This document shows, in pieces, positions 5,780 through 12,821 of a stretch of DNA of 12,821 nt. Positions within the stretch are counted from its first letter, which is position 1; each line of letters begins with the position of its first letter. The position numbers and the translations under genes were made by a program. The stretch comes from Anaerolineales bacterium UBA4823 (GTDB lineage Bacteria > Chloroflexota > Anaerolineae > Anaerolineales > UBA4823): NCBI GenBank assembly GCA_002402275.1, contig DHFN01000224.1, positions 1 to 12,821 on the forward strand, given 5' to 3'. The notes under the pieces were generated by a model. The model was not told where the DNA came from and searched no databases. It worked only from the letters and a program-made list of their open reading frames with translations.

Positions 5780-6979
5780 AAGTGAAATTTGACCTGCCTG
5801 GACTTGCCAGATTTGAGCATTTTGTAAAAATTGGGAACTAAATAAATTGATATCAGTAGTTGTTAATATTACTTGATCAAAATTGGATAATTGAGCAAAC
5901 AAATCATGACGATGTTGCTCATCTAATTCCGCCAAAACCTCATCAAGCAAAAATACTGGCCATTGACCGCTTTTCTTTTTCATCCAATTCATTTCAGCAA
6001 ACTTCAAGGCTAAAATGGCTGTTCGGACTTGTCCCCTCGAACCATATACTCCTAAGTCAATCCCATTTCCCATAAAGCGGATTTCATCGCGGTGAGGACC
6101 TATGGTGGTCATCCCTCGATTAATTTCTTCACCTCGCAGTTTTAATAATTTCGCTTGAAAGCTTTCTTGGATTTGTTCTAAAGGTAATCCACGCCGATCA
6201 ATCTGGACATCCACTGGCAAAGTGTATTGCCCTCCGCGATTTCCCAATGGGTCGAAAGATGGCTGATAAACAAATCGAAGTATCTCCGTTTCATGGGTTA
6301 ATTGGCGATAAAAAGGATAAGCTAAATTTTCCAATTCAATCAGGGCATGGATTCGGGCATGGATCAAGCGGGCACCGAGTTGACTAATTTCGCTATCCCA
6401 ATAATTAAGCTGGTTTGCATCGCCATTGTTTTCAGCCAGTAACTTCAACAAAGCGTTTCGTTGGTTAAGAGCGCGTGTATATTCCGCTAAAATCGCCGAA
6501 TAATGAGGAATTACCTGCCCTAATGCCAGATTAAGAAATCGTCGTCTTTCTTCCGGAGCTCCGGCGATGATTTGAAGGGATTGTGGCAAGAATATGACGG
6601 ACTTAAATTGTCCAATGACCTCGGCAATTTTTTGTTTTACGCCATCATAGATCACTTCTTTTCTCAAGCGCCCATTGCCATCGCCAATTTCTTTTTCTTG
6701 AATAATTCGTACTTCCAGCCGATGGGGATTTTGTTCCACTTCGAAATCAGCTACGATCCTTCCCACCGCCAGGGGATCCCGAGTGGCGACAAAATGGATT
6801 AATTGGCGGTCCGTCTCAGCTTGAAAAGAAACAAATGAAGAGAGAAAATTAATGGCTTCAATAAGATTAGTTTTCCCTTGTCCATTCTCCCCCGTGATCA
6901 ATAACAGCCCGTTTGGAACATCTCGATCCAAACGGGCATAATTGCGGAAATTGGTCAAGGAAAGATGCTTTAGCTGCAT
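5771..6979 (-). CDS. recF: DNA replication and repair protein RecF
   Basis: RecF is an SMC-like ABC ATPase that, with RecO and RecR, loads RecA onto gapped single-stranded DNA at stalled or damaged forks. The 402-residue protein begins MQLKHLSLTNFRNYARL, typical of the family. Walker A is GENGQGKTN (residues 30-38). The block IFLPQSLQIIAGAPEERRRFLN (about 129-150) is the conserved 'P-D--L--G-P--RR-FLD' region. TTIGPHRDEI is at 291-300, the ABC signature GSRGQ at 313-317 and the Walker B FLLDEVLAELDE at 343-354. All catalytic motifs are intact and the length is slightly above the usual 360-380. It follows def by 21 nt on the same strand, so the two are probably co-transcribed. GGGGAA lies about 13 nt upstream of the ATG, a weak ribosome-binding site. 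It is not next to dnaA or gyrB as in many bacteria. Confidence 0.96.
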   Translation of the reverse strand: MQLKHLSLTNFRNYARLDRDVPNGLLLITGENGQGKTNLIEAINFLSSFVSFQAETDRQLIHFVATRDPLAVGRIVADFEVEQNPHRLEVRIIQEKEIGDGNGRLRKEVIYDGVKQKIAEVIGQFKSVIFLPQSLQIIAGAPEERRRFLNLALGQVIPHYSAILAEYTRALNQRNALLKLLAENNGDANQLNYWDSEISQLGARLIHARIHALIELENLAYPFYRQLTHETEILRFVYQPSFDPLGNRGGQYTLPVDVQIDRRGLPLEQIQESFQAKLLKLRGEEINRGMTTIGPHRDEIRFMGNGIDLGVYGSRGQVRTAILALKFAEMNWMKKKSGQWPVFLLDEVLAELDEQHRHDLFAQLSNFDQVILTTTDINLFSSQFLQNAQIWQVQAGQISLLE

Positions 6980-7000
6980 TAAACAACATTTTCCCCAAAA

Positions 7001-7516
7001 TCAATCTGCAGCCAGTGCTTTAGCTTCCTGATCATTTTCAACTTTCCAAACTTTCTCTGCCCGATCAATAAATAAAATGCCATTAAGGTGATCAATTTCA
7101 TGTTGAAAAACGCGGGCTAACCACCCTTTTGCTTTAATCCGGATCGGTTTCCCATGGCGGTTCTGACCACGAACTACAATTTCCTCTGAGCGGTTTACTT
7201 CGCCAGCGAACTCTGGTATTGAAAGGCATCCTTCAATCCCTTTCACTACTTCCTCAGAATAGCGAATGATTTCCGGGTTGGCAAGCACATATAATTTGGG
7301 GGGAATAGTTTCATCCTCCTCATCTCCAAATTCAACAACAATTAATTTTAAGGATTGAGCCACTTGTGGAGCAGCTAAACCAACCCCGGGTGCATCTCGC
7401 AAGGTTTCGATCATGTCGTCCACCAAGGTTTGGAATTCTTTTCCAAAATCGGTGATTTTATGAGTTTTGTGACGCAAAATATCATTGGGATGGATAATAA
7501 TCTCTCGGGTAGCCAT
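7001..7516 (-). CDS. def: Peptide deformylase
   Basis: Peptide deformylase removes the N-formyl group from nascent polypeptides in the cytoplasm. The three family motifs are intact: GVGLAAPQ (residues 44-51), EGCLSIP (95-101) and QHEIDHLNG (138-146). Cys97, His139 and His143 are the metal ligands and Glu140 is the catalytic residue. The 171-residue length is typical. The C-terminal stretch KVENDQEAKALAAD is a charged helical tail. It lies upstream of recF with 21 nt between them. Its ribosome-binding site is weak (GAGAG about 9 nt before the ATG). A possible -10 TAAAAT lies at 7552-7557 with TTGTCT at 7579-7584, but the 21-nt spacing is poor. Confidence 0.97.
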   Translation of the reverse strand: MATREIIIHPNDILRHKTHKITDFGKEFQTLVDDMIETLRDAPGVGLAAPQVAQSLKLIVVEFGDEEDETIPPKLYVLANPEIIRYSEEVVKGIEGCLSIPEFAGEVNRSEEIVVRGQNRHGKPIRIKAKGWLARVFQHEIDHLNGILFIDRAEKVWKVENDQEAKALAAD

Positions 7517-7608
7517 GGATAACTCTCGTTTCTAACCAATAAGTACCTATTATTTTACCTTAAATTACCCCATATAAAAGACAAATTAATTATCGTATTT
7601 GAAATGCT

Positions 7609-9294
7609 TCAGCGAGAATATCGCATTCTTCGTTTTTGCTCTTGTTTACGATAGATCGAAAACCAATCTGCCATTCTTTCACGTTCTCGTTCAAATTCTT
7701 GTTCTTGTTTTTTTCGCAAATTTGCTTCCCGGAATGTACTTATATCTTGATGAACTTGGTCCGGGTTGGCTACGGTTTGGAATATGAATTGAGTTTGCCC
7801 TACATTTATAGTCACGCTGCCATAATTTAACAGTAATTGAAGCAAACCTTTTCGTTCATGTTCTACACTTAAGATCGAATCTAGTGAAGCGGTCTTTTTA
7901 TTTTCTTTTCCTAAAGGCTTTTTTTCAATATCTAAAATCTGATCGGCTGTGATTCGATAAATATCATTGCTCCAATCTAAATAGTTGTATCCCCACCAAA
8001 TGATATTAACGACAATCAATAAAAGGACTATTCCTATCCATTCAGACCCGCTGAAAACCCAGACTTTATCTTGAACAAGATATTTATTCAATAAAACACC
8101 AGACAAAATGATGATCCCTAAAAAGAAGAGTAAGGGTTTCAAAGTCTTCCGGACTAAAACAAACCAGTGCTTACGATAGGTTATAGTCCCATTTTTCTCG
8201 TAACGCAATTTGAAAAAAGTATCAAAAAATTCCCCCCATGAAAAAGAAGGAGTGCCTTGTGAAGGAGACGGTTTTTTTAACGGTGGAATCGGTTTCGCTG
8301 GGGGAAGACCCTGTTCATCTCTTTGGAAACGTGTCTGTAATGTTTCTTCCATCTTTTGTCTTTCCAATTCCCGGTTACTAACAAAGGCAACCTCACGATA
8401 ACCACGTAAGAAAGATTCAAAGTTCTCAGGGTTTGCCATATTGCGCATCACGATAGAACCCGTGTAGGTGCGCACATCCACATTCCCAAAATTAAATATT
8501 CTCCCCCAAACGCTCGTCACCACATTTACAGCTAATACAGCGGTAAGCGGTGCTTCTTGACGGCGGGAATAAACTCCAATCACCTTTTCCAACCAAATCA
8601 CCCTTTGATTTGTGAGGATGTAATAATCATTTCTCCAATTCACTTGATTCCAAATTCCCCATACTACCCCACCACCCAATAAGATTGCTGCCAAAATCAA
8701 TAAACCCAACTGCCAACCCAATCCGGTTGCTAAAGCCCCCATGATCGCAACTGGGATTCCCAGCAGACTCAATATGATTGGGGGAATTAACCAGAGGTAA
8801 AGGAAAATTTCATGTTTACGATTGATCAGGTAAATGACTTCATTTTCCTCTAAGAAATCAAATTCTACTTTATGTGCCAATCGGCGGCTTTCAGCTGTGA
8901 TACTAAAATTTTTCCGTAACGGTGGGTAGGTTTCAATTATTCGATGAAAACTTTCTTCATCCATCTGAAGAACGGTCCCGTTGTCCAGCGCCATAATGGT
9001 TGCTGATTGCAACTGATGAAAAAGGAGCGATTCCTCACCAAAATAATCCCCCCTTTTTAGCGTTGTTTTCCATGGTTGTCCATTAACTCGATATTTGGAA
9101 ACCCCAAAATGTCCCTCATAAATCATATAAAAATAATCGCTCAAACCACCTTCCTCAACTAAAACCTGTCCTGCAACAACGGGGATCTTTTTAAAATGAG
9201 TTGCTATTTCGGTTAATTGTTTCAGATCAACCCCTCTGAAGATAGGCGATTGTTTTAGGAAGGTTATCAGGTTATTGGAGTGTTGAGCGTTCAT
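7609..9294 (-). CDS. Cyclic-nucleotide-binding-fold protein with two membrane/PH-domain modules
   Basis: This 561-residue membrane protein combines three parts. Residues about 10-130 form a cyclic-nucleotide-binding (CNB) fold, with SPIFRGVD, VEEGGLSDYFYMIYEG and the phosphate-binding cassette GDYFGEESLLFHQLQSATI (82-100). The arginine that normally contacts the cyclic phosphate is Gln96, so cAMP/cGMP binding is doubtful. Residues about 163-214 are two membrane helices followed by a bacterial PH-like (DUF304/bPH) domain at about 219-300 (NDYYILTNQRVIWLEKV, then VDVRTYTGSIVMRNMANPE). A Pro/charged linker follows (about 325-350). A second pair of membrane helices (about 384-437) precedes a second PH-like domain at about 440-520 (NDIYRITADQILDIEKK, YGSVTINVG). 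The C-terminus (525-561) is highly charged and helical. The CNB, PH and tail parts are probably cytoplasmic. Function is unknown; a membrane-tethered sensor or scaffold is plausible. No SD precedes the ATG; a TGCTAAAAT element ends 6 nt upstream. Confidence 0.85.
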   Translation of the reverse strand: MNAQHSNNLITFLKQSPIFRGVDLKQLTEIATHFKKIPVVAGQVLVEEGGLSDYFYMIYEGHFGVSKYRVNGQPWKTTLKRGDYFGEESLLFHQLQSATIMALDNGTVLQMDEESFHRIIETYPPLRKNFSITAESRRLAHKVEFDFLEENEVIYLINRKHEIFLYLWLIPPIILSLLGIPVAIMGALATGLGWQLGLLILAAILLGGGVVWGIWNQVNWRNDYYILTNQRVIWLEKVIGVYSRRQEAPLTAVLAVNVVTSVWGRIFNFGNVDVRTYTGSIVMRNMANPENFESFLRGYREVAFVSNRELERQKMEETLQTRFQRDEQGLPPAKPIPPLKKPSPSQGTPSFSWGEFFDTFFKLRYEKNGTITYRKHWFVLVRKTLKPLLFFLGIIILSGVLLNKYLVQDKVWVFSGSEWIGIVLLLIVVNIIWWGYNYLDWSNDIYRITADQILDIEKKPLGKENKKTASLDSILSVEHERKGLLQLLLNYGSVTINVGQTQFIFQTVANPDQVHQDISTFREANLRKKQEQEFERERERMADWFSIYRKQEQKRRMRYSR

Positions 9295-9300
9295 AATTAG

Positions 9301-9309
9301 ATTTTAGCA
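9301..9309 (-). promoter_or_regulatory. Extended -10 promoter, probable leaderless start
   Basis: On the minus strand TGCTAAAAT (an extended -10, TGn-TAAAAT) is followed by exactly 6 nt and then the ATG of the CNB/PH gene. Transcription would start at or within 1 nt of the ATG, and no SD is present. There is no good -35 at 17 nt, which extended -10 promoters can lack. Confidence 0.5.
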
Positions 9310-9321
9310 CGTTTCATTTTC

Positions 9322-9370
9322 TGAGAGATGATGTTGCAAGAAAAACGCCACAACCTCATGAAATCTCTCA
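9322..9370. repeat. Inverted repeat in the divergent CNB/PH - phosphomutase gap
   Basis: TGAGAGAT (9322-9329) and ATCTCTCA (9363-9370) are perfect 8-bp inverted arms separated by 33 nt. They lie in the 227-bp region between two divergent genes. They could be an operator pair or a long-looped hairpin; chance is also possible. The rest of this gap is AT-rich without a gene. Confidence 0.35.
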
Positions 9371-9432
9371 AGGGTATATTCATCCTAATATCTCTTGGAT
9401 AGTGATAGAATGCAATTTAGTAAATGGAAATA

Positions 9433-9464
9433 TTGAGAAAAACTAGAATGGTGATCAATATAAT
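9433..9464 (+). promoter_or_regulatory. Possible promoter of the phosphomutase gene
   Basis: TATAAT at 9459-9464 is a perfect -10. TTGAGA at 9433-9438 is a fair -35 but the spacer is 20 nt, longer than ideal. The start would be near 9471, giving a leader of about 50 nt that includes the GGAG SD. Only the -10 is persuasive. Confidence 0.35.
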
Positions 9465-9521
9465 CCTTTAAACATGTACCTATTCAACATACCCTCAATC
9501 AATCTTTACCTGGAGTAAAAC

Positions 9522-10982
9522 ATGACCATTCACTTTGGAACGGATGGCTGGCGGGCTGTCATCTCAGACACATTCACATTTCACAATCTCCGAAACGTCA
9601 CCCAAGCGATTGCTGATGCGGTCGCTTCTGATTCGTGGACAAATGGCTATACCACTTCAACAAAAGTGGATCCTCACAAAATGGTGATCGGTTTTGATAC
9701 TCGTTTCTTATCTGATCGCTATGCAAGCGATGTTGCTAGGGTTTTAGCAGCCAATGGTTATACCGTATTTTTAGCTCAATCTGATGCACCCACCCCAGCA
9801 ATTTCTTATGCAGTCCATAACCTTGGCGCTATAGCGGGGGTGATGATTACAGCTTCTCACAACGCCCCTCGCTACAATGGAGTTAAACTTAAAGCCCATT
9901 ATGGTGGATCAGCGACACAAGAACAATGCCGAAAAGTGGAAATTTATCTAAACGATAATGAAGAACGTGCCCGTGGCCCAAATCTGATGGATTTCGATCA
10001 GGCTCGCCAATCTGGTTTAATTCAACGGTTTAATCCAATCCCAGCTTATGGTGAACACCTGCGTGGATTGATAGACTACGACACCATCGCAGAAAATCCT
10101 CAACGAGTTGTAGTGGATTCGATGTACGGGAGCGGAAGAGGGGTAATCAAGGGATTCTTACAGGGCAGCGGCTGTGAGGTGCAGGAAATTCGAGGGGAAA
10201 TGAATCCGGGTTTTGGGGGTATCCATCCGGAACCAATCCGCAAACATTTGGGAGCCTTAGCAGGTGCAATCAGCACAAACATGGGAAACTTCGGACTAGC
10301 AACCGATGGAGATGCCGACCGAATTGGAGCGATGGATGAAGAAGGACATTTCATAGACCCCCATAAAATCATGGCGCTTGCTTTAAAACATCTGGTCGAA
10401 AAACGGGGTTGGAAAGGACCAGTCGTGAGGACTGTATCTACTACACGCATGGTTGATCGCTTGGCTGCTCAATATGGATTGCCAGTTTATGAAACTCCGG
10501 TGGGATTCAATCATATCGCTGAGTACATGCTAAAAGAAAATATCTTAATTGGTGGCGAGGAATCCGGTGGAATGTCCATTCAGGGGCATATCCCGGAAGG
10601 GGATGGAATTTTAATGGGTTTATTGTTAATAGAAATTATCGCCAGTGCTAACTCATCTTTAACTGATTTAATAGAAGGAATGCTAAAAGAAGTAGGTCCA
10701 TCATTTTATCATCGAGTGGATTTAAGACTCAATCGCCCAATTTCGAAAGAGCAAATGATAACGAAGCTTTTAGAAAAAGCTCCCAGTAAAATTGGGAAAG
10801 TCAAGGTTAATGAAATCCGTTCTATTGATGGAATCAAATACATCATGAAGGATGATTCCTGGCTATTGATCCGCCCTTCTGGCACAGAACCGGTATTGCG
10901 AGTCTACGCAGAAGGGCGTTCTGGCGAAATCATGGATGATTTAATCGAGTTCGGAGAAAGTATCGCAAATAGTGAAACGTAA
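9522..10982 (+). CDS. Phosphoglucomutase/phosphomannomutase family enzyme
   Basis: This enzyme belongs to the alpha-D-phosphohexomutase family, which interconverts hexose 1- and 6-phosphates through a phosphoserine. All four active-site motifs are present: the phosphoserine loop TASHN (Ser112), the Mg-binding DGDADR (262-267), the sugar-binding GEESGG (345-350) and the phosphate-binding RPSGTEP (451-457). The N-terminal FGTDGWRA is also conserved. At 486 residues it fits the phosphoglucomutase/phosphomannomutase group, but the sequence alone does not settle whether glucose, mannose or glucosamine phosphate is preferred. It would supply hexose 1-phosphate for nucleotide sugars, or feed it back to glycolysis. 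GGAG lies 6-7 nt before the ATG. It is monocistronic, divergent from the CNB/PH gene and convergent with the HAD gene downstream. I see no strong terminator in the 73-nt gap after it. Confidence 0.95.
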   Translation: MTIHFGTDGWRAVISDTFTFHNLRNVTQAIADAVASDSWTNGYTTSTKVDPHKMVIGFDTRFLSDRYASDVARVLAANGYTVFLAQSDAPTPAISYAVHNLGAIAGVMITASHNAPRYNGVKLKAHYGGSATQEQCRKVEIYLNDNEERARGPNLMDFDQARQSGLIQRFNPIPAYGEHLRGLIDYDTIAENPQRVVVDSMYGSGRGVIKGFLQGSGCEVQEIRGEMNPGFGGIHPEPIRKHLGALAGAISTNMGNFGLATDGDADRIGAMDEEGHFIDPHKIMALALKHLVEKRGWKGPVVRTVSTTRMVDRLAAQYGLPVYETPVGFNHIAEYMLKENILIGGEESGGMSIQGHIPEGDGILMGLLLIEIIASANSSLTDLIEGMLKEVGPSFYHRVDLRLNRPISKEQMITKLLEKAPSKIGKVKVNEIRSIDGIKYIMKDDSWLLIRPSGTEPVLRVYAEGRSGEIMDDLIEFGESIANSET

Positions 10983-11055
10983 ATTTAACCAAAATATTAT
11001 GTATTGCCTAAAAAACATTATCCTTTAAACTCCAATCGTCAAGGGGAAAATTTTT

Positions 11056-11814
11056 CTAATTTGAAAAATAATCTAATACAGACTTCACGGATAATACACC
11101 ATTATTTAATAGCTCTGGAGTCCCTTTTTTAAGGATTCCTTTCTCTCCATTTGGATCTCCTAGGCAGGTAATCACAATATCACCTTGGCTAACGTCTTCT
11201 TTCTCGGTATAATAATTTGTCGTAACAATTACACGTAAGCCAGCTGCTTTTGCAGCTTGGACACCATTTCGTGAATCCTCTACAACCACAACTTCTTCGG
11301 ACTTTAAACCAGATTTTTCAAGAGCCAGGAGGTATATATCAGGTGCGGGTTTTTTCTTCTCAACCACATCTCCAGCAAGAACAAAATTAAAACTAATATC
11401 TCCAAGCATCTGTTCACCAATCGCTCTGGCTGCTTCCTCATTTGAAGTTGTACAGATCCCTAAGATCAAGTTTAAATCCATTGCTTCTTTCATAAATCTT
11501 TTTATTCCAGGACGAAGAGGTAAGCGTCCGAGCTTAATTAATTCAATGAATTTCATAGTTTTATGTTTGTGCATCGCTTGAATTAATTCATCTTCTTCTT
11601 CTGGTTTAATATCTTTTCCAAAACCTTTTGTATGTAAATGATATTTCATCCGTTCTTTACCACCGCCTATCTGAAGCAATTCATGGTAATAATCTATATC
11701 CCAATCAACATTGAAACCAAAGTCTTTAAAGGTTTCGTTGAAGGCAACCCTATGTCCATCTCGTTCGGTATCGATAATCACACCGTCTTGATCAAAGAAT
11801 ATCCCTTATATCAT
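11056..11814 (-). pseudogene. CbbY-like HAD phosphatase with an in-frame stop at codon 3
   Basis: Read from the ATG at 11812-11814, the frame is M-I-stop-G-I-F-F-D-Q-D-G-V-I-I-D-T-E and then stays open to 11056 (252 codons before the final stop). The TAA is at 11806-11808. The nucleophile motif FFDQDGV follows it directly, so initiation at the next usable start, GTG at 11779-11781 (241 residues), would lose both catalytic aspartates. All other motifs are intact: TTSNE (motif II), KKKPAPD (motif III lysine) and VVVVEDS (motif IV). The cap region with GGGKERMKYH resembles CbbY, a phosphatase of xylulose 1,5-bisphosphate and similar sugar phosphates. AAGGAG lies about 13 nt before the ATG. A single A-to-T change in AAA would explain the stop. 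It may be a recent nonsense mutation, a sequencing error or unusual initiation. It lies just downstream of the aldolase gene. Confidence 0.75.
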
Positions 11815-11882
11815 TTTTCTTGAATGTCTCCTTCATAGGTATTTTACAAAATACAATCGGATCAAATTAATACTCATAATGC

Positions 11883-11913
11883 TTTACCAATTTATTATAG
11901 AGAAGTTGGTAAA
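11883..11913. promoter_or_regulatory. Inverted repeat flanking a TATAAT in the aldolase-HAD gap
   Basis: TTTACCAA (11883-11890) and TTGGTAAA (11906-11913) are perfect 8-bp inverted arms with a 15-nt loop. The loop contains TATAAT on the minus strand (11894-11899), which could be the -10 of a promoter for the HAD gene. No T-run follows the stem on the minus strand, so it is a poor terminator for the aldolase gene. An operator around the -10 is one reading; a stabilising hairpin is another. Confidence 0.4.
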
Positions 11914-11916
11914 AAT

Positions 11917-12792
11917 TTATGCTTTATCAACGCTACTTAACAATTCCATCCAATGGCATACTACAGAATAAATTGCATCCCGCACTTGTATATCGACTTT
12001 ACCTGGATCATATTCCTCTTGATGAGAGGAAATGTACTTAAAAGTAGCATCTATTAATGCATGTTTGAGTTCTGTAGATACATTAAATTTCGATCCACCC
12101 ATCTCAATCAGTTTTGAGATGTAATCCTCTGGTAAGCCAGTACCACCATGGACAACAAGAGGTATTTTCACACCACCACTATTGAGGAGTTGATTAATTT
12201 TTCCTAGACGTTCAAAATCAACTTTTGGTCTTTTGACCTTATATACTCCATGAGCTGTTCCAATCGCTGGGGCAAATACATCAACACCAGTCTGCTTCAC
12301 AAAATCAACTGCTTGATCTGGATTGCATAATTGAGATTGATCTTCTGCTATTCTCACTTGATCTTCTACACCGGTTATGGTTCCTAATTCACCTTCTACA
12401 GAAATATTTCCAATCTTATGGCAATGATCCACTACTTCTTTTGTTTTATTGATATTTTCAGCAAAAGGAAATTTAGACGCATCAATCATGATGCTGTTAT
12501 ATCCTGATTTAGCACATTGCTTACAATACTCAACTTCTGTACAATGGTCTAATTGAATCGCAATAGGTATAGGTGCGGATCCAGCTAATTCCTTATAGAT
12601 AGCTACCAGCACATTACTGCCAAAAAACTTGGCTGGTTTTACAGAAGTTTGAATGATAACAGGTGCCCTCTTATCAATAGCAGCTTCAACGACAGCTTTG
12701 AATGAGACTAGATTGGTGATATTAAAAGCACCTACTGCATATTCGTTTCTTGCTGCTTCGATAAGTAGATCCTTCGTGTTTACAATTGCCAT
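11917..12792 (-). CDS. fba: Class II ketose-bisphosphate aldolase (fructose/tagatose-bisphosphate type)
   Basis: Class II aldolases use Zn to cleave fructose 1,6- or tagatose 1,6-bisphosphate into dihydroxyacetone phosphate and glyceraldehyde 3-phosphate in the cytoplasm. The 291-residue protein has AFNITNL near the N-terminus and QLDHC, with catalytic Asp82 and Zn ligand His83. It also has IMIDAS (101-106), VEGELG with Glu134, GTAHGVYK with Zn ligand His181, and VVHGGTG with Zn ligand His215. The phosphate-binding loop reads SKFNVSTEL, closer to the NVATEL of GatY/KbaY-type and short fructose-bisphosphate aldolases than to NIDTD of the long E. coli FbaA type, so substrate choice is uncertain. 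AAAGGA lies about 9 nt before the ATG. The HAD phosphatase gene follows about 100 nt downstream, suggesting a sugar-phosphate operon whose earlier genes are outside the window. Confidence 0.93.
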   Translation of the reverse strand: MAIVNTKDLLIEAARNEYAVGAFNITNLVSFKAVVEAAIDKRAPVIIQTSVKPAKFFGSNVLVAIYKELAGSAPIPIAIQLDHCTEVEYCKQCAKSGYNSIMIDASKFPFAENINKTKEVVDHCHKIGNISVEGELGTITGVEDQVRIAEDQSQLCNPDQAVDFVKQTGVDVFAPAIGTAHGVYKVKRPKVDFERLGKINQLLNSGGVKIPLVVHGGTGLPEDYISKLIEMGGSKFNVSTELKHALIDATFKYISSHQEEYDPGKVDIQVRDAIYSVVCHWMELLSSVDKA

Positions 12793-12821
12793 AATTTAAT
12801 TCCTTTCCGTTGTAATAAATT

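Noticed and set aside
7549..7610. CGATAA between the CNB/PH gene and def as a sigma-28 promoter
   Set aside because: Only part of the -10 matches and no -35 is found at 11 nt; def is a housekeeping gene and the region is AT-rich, so this is chance.
10983..11055. Terminator between the convergent phosphomutase and HAD genes
   Set aside because: T-runs are present but I found no adequate stem next to them on either strand.

Overview
The window carries two kinds of content: a flagellar filament operon, and housekeeping and sugar-metabolism genes of a motile bacterium with moderate G+C. A protein joining a cyclic-nucleotide-binding domain to bacterial PH modules, together with a recF-def pair outside a dnaA/gyrB context, is reminiscent of Chloroflexota (Anaerolineae-like). 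That is a weak inference from protein style; there is no rRNA or marker phylogeny here.

Layout. Positions 1-164 hold a palindromic repeat and a clear intrinsic terminator. Positions 165-3825 (minus strand) read, in transcription order, flagellin (fliC), the filament cap (fliD), flaG and the FliS chaperone. A sigma-28-type promoter with exact spacing lies upstream of the flagellin gene, and a second one lies directly upstream of fliS. The flagellin leader carries a hairpin with an AAGGA loop and a second GGA motif over the Shine-Dalgarno (SD) sequence, which resembles CsrA control of Bacillus hag. A strong hairpin without a U-tract separates fliC from fliD. Positions 3826-4380 are non-coding: the flagellin promoter and leader, then AT-rich sequence with a second sigma-28-like -10 and an SD leading only to very short ORFs.

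Next come a membrane-anchored C39-type cysteine peptidase (minus) and the divergent 16S rRNA methyltransferase gene rsmG (plus). rsmG converges on recF (minus), which follows def (peptide deformylase) in an apparent operon. Upstream of def is a 561-residue protein with an N-terminal cyclic-nucleotide-binding fold and two repeats of 'membrane hairpin plus PH domain'. The phosphate-binding arginine of its cyclic-nucleotide site is replaced by glutamine. Divergent from it is a phosphoglucomutase/phosphomannomutase (plus).

The right end holds a CbbY-like HAD phosphatase and a class II ketose-bisphosphate aldolase (both minus, aldolase first). They are probably the last genes of a sugar-phosphate operon that continues past the window. 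The HAD gene has an in-frame TAA as its third codon, immediately before the catalytic DxD motif, while the rest of the gene is intact.

Most of the window is ordinary. The points most worth following are the post-transcriptional and sigma-28 architecture of the filament operon, the CNB-PH-PH membrane protein, the interrupted HAD gene, and two genes whose -10 elements lie exactly 6 nt before the ATG, suggesting leaderless mRNAs.
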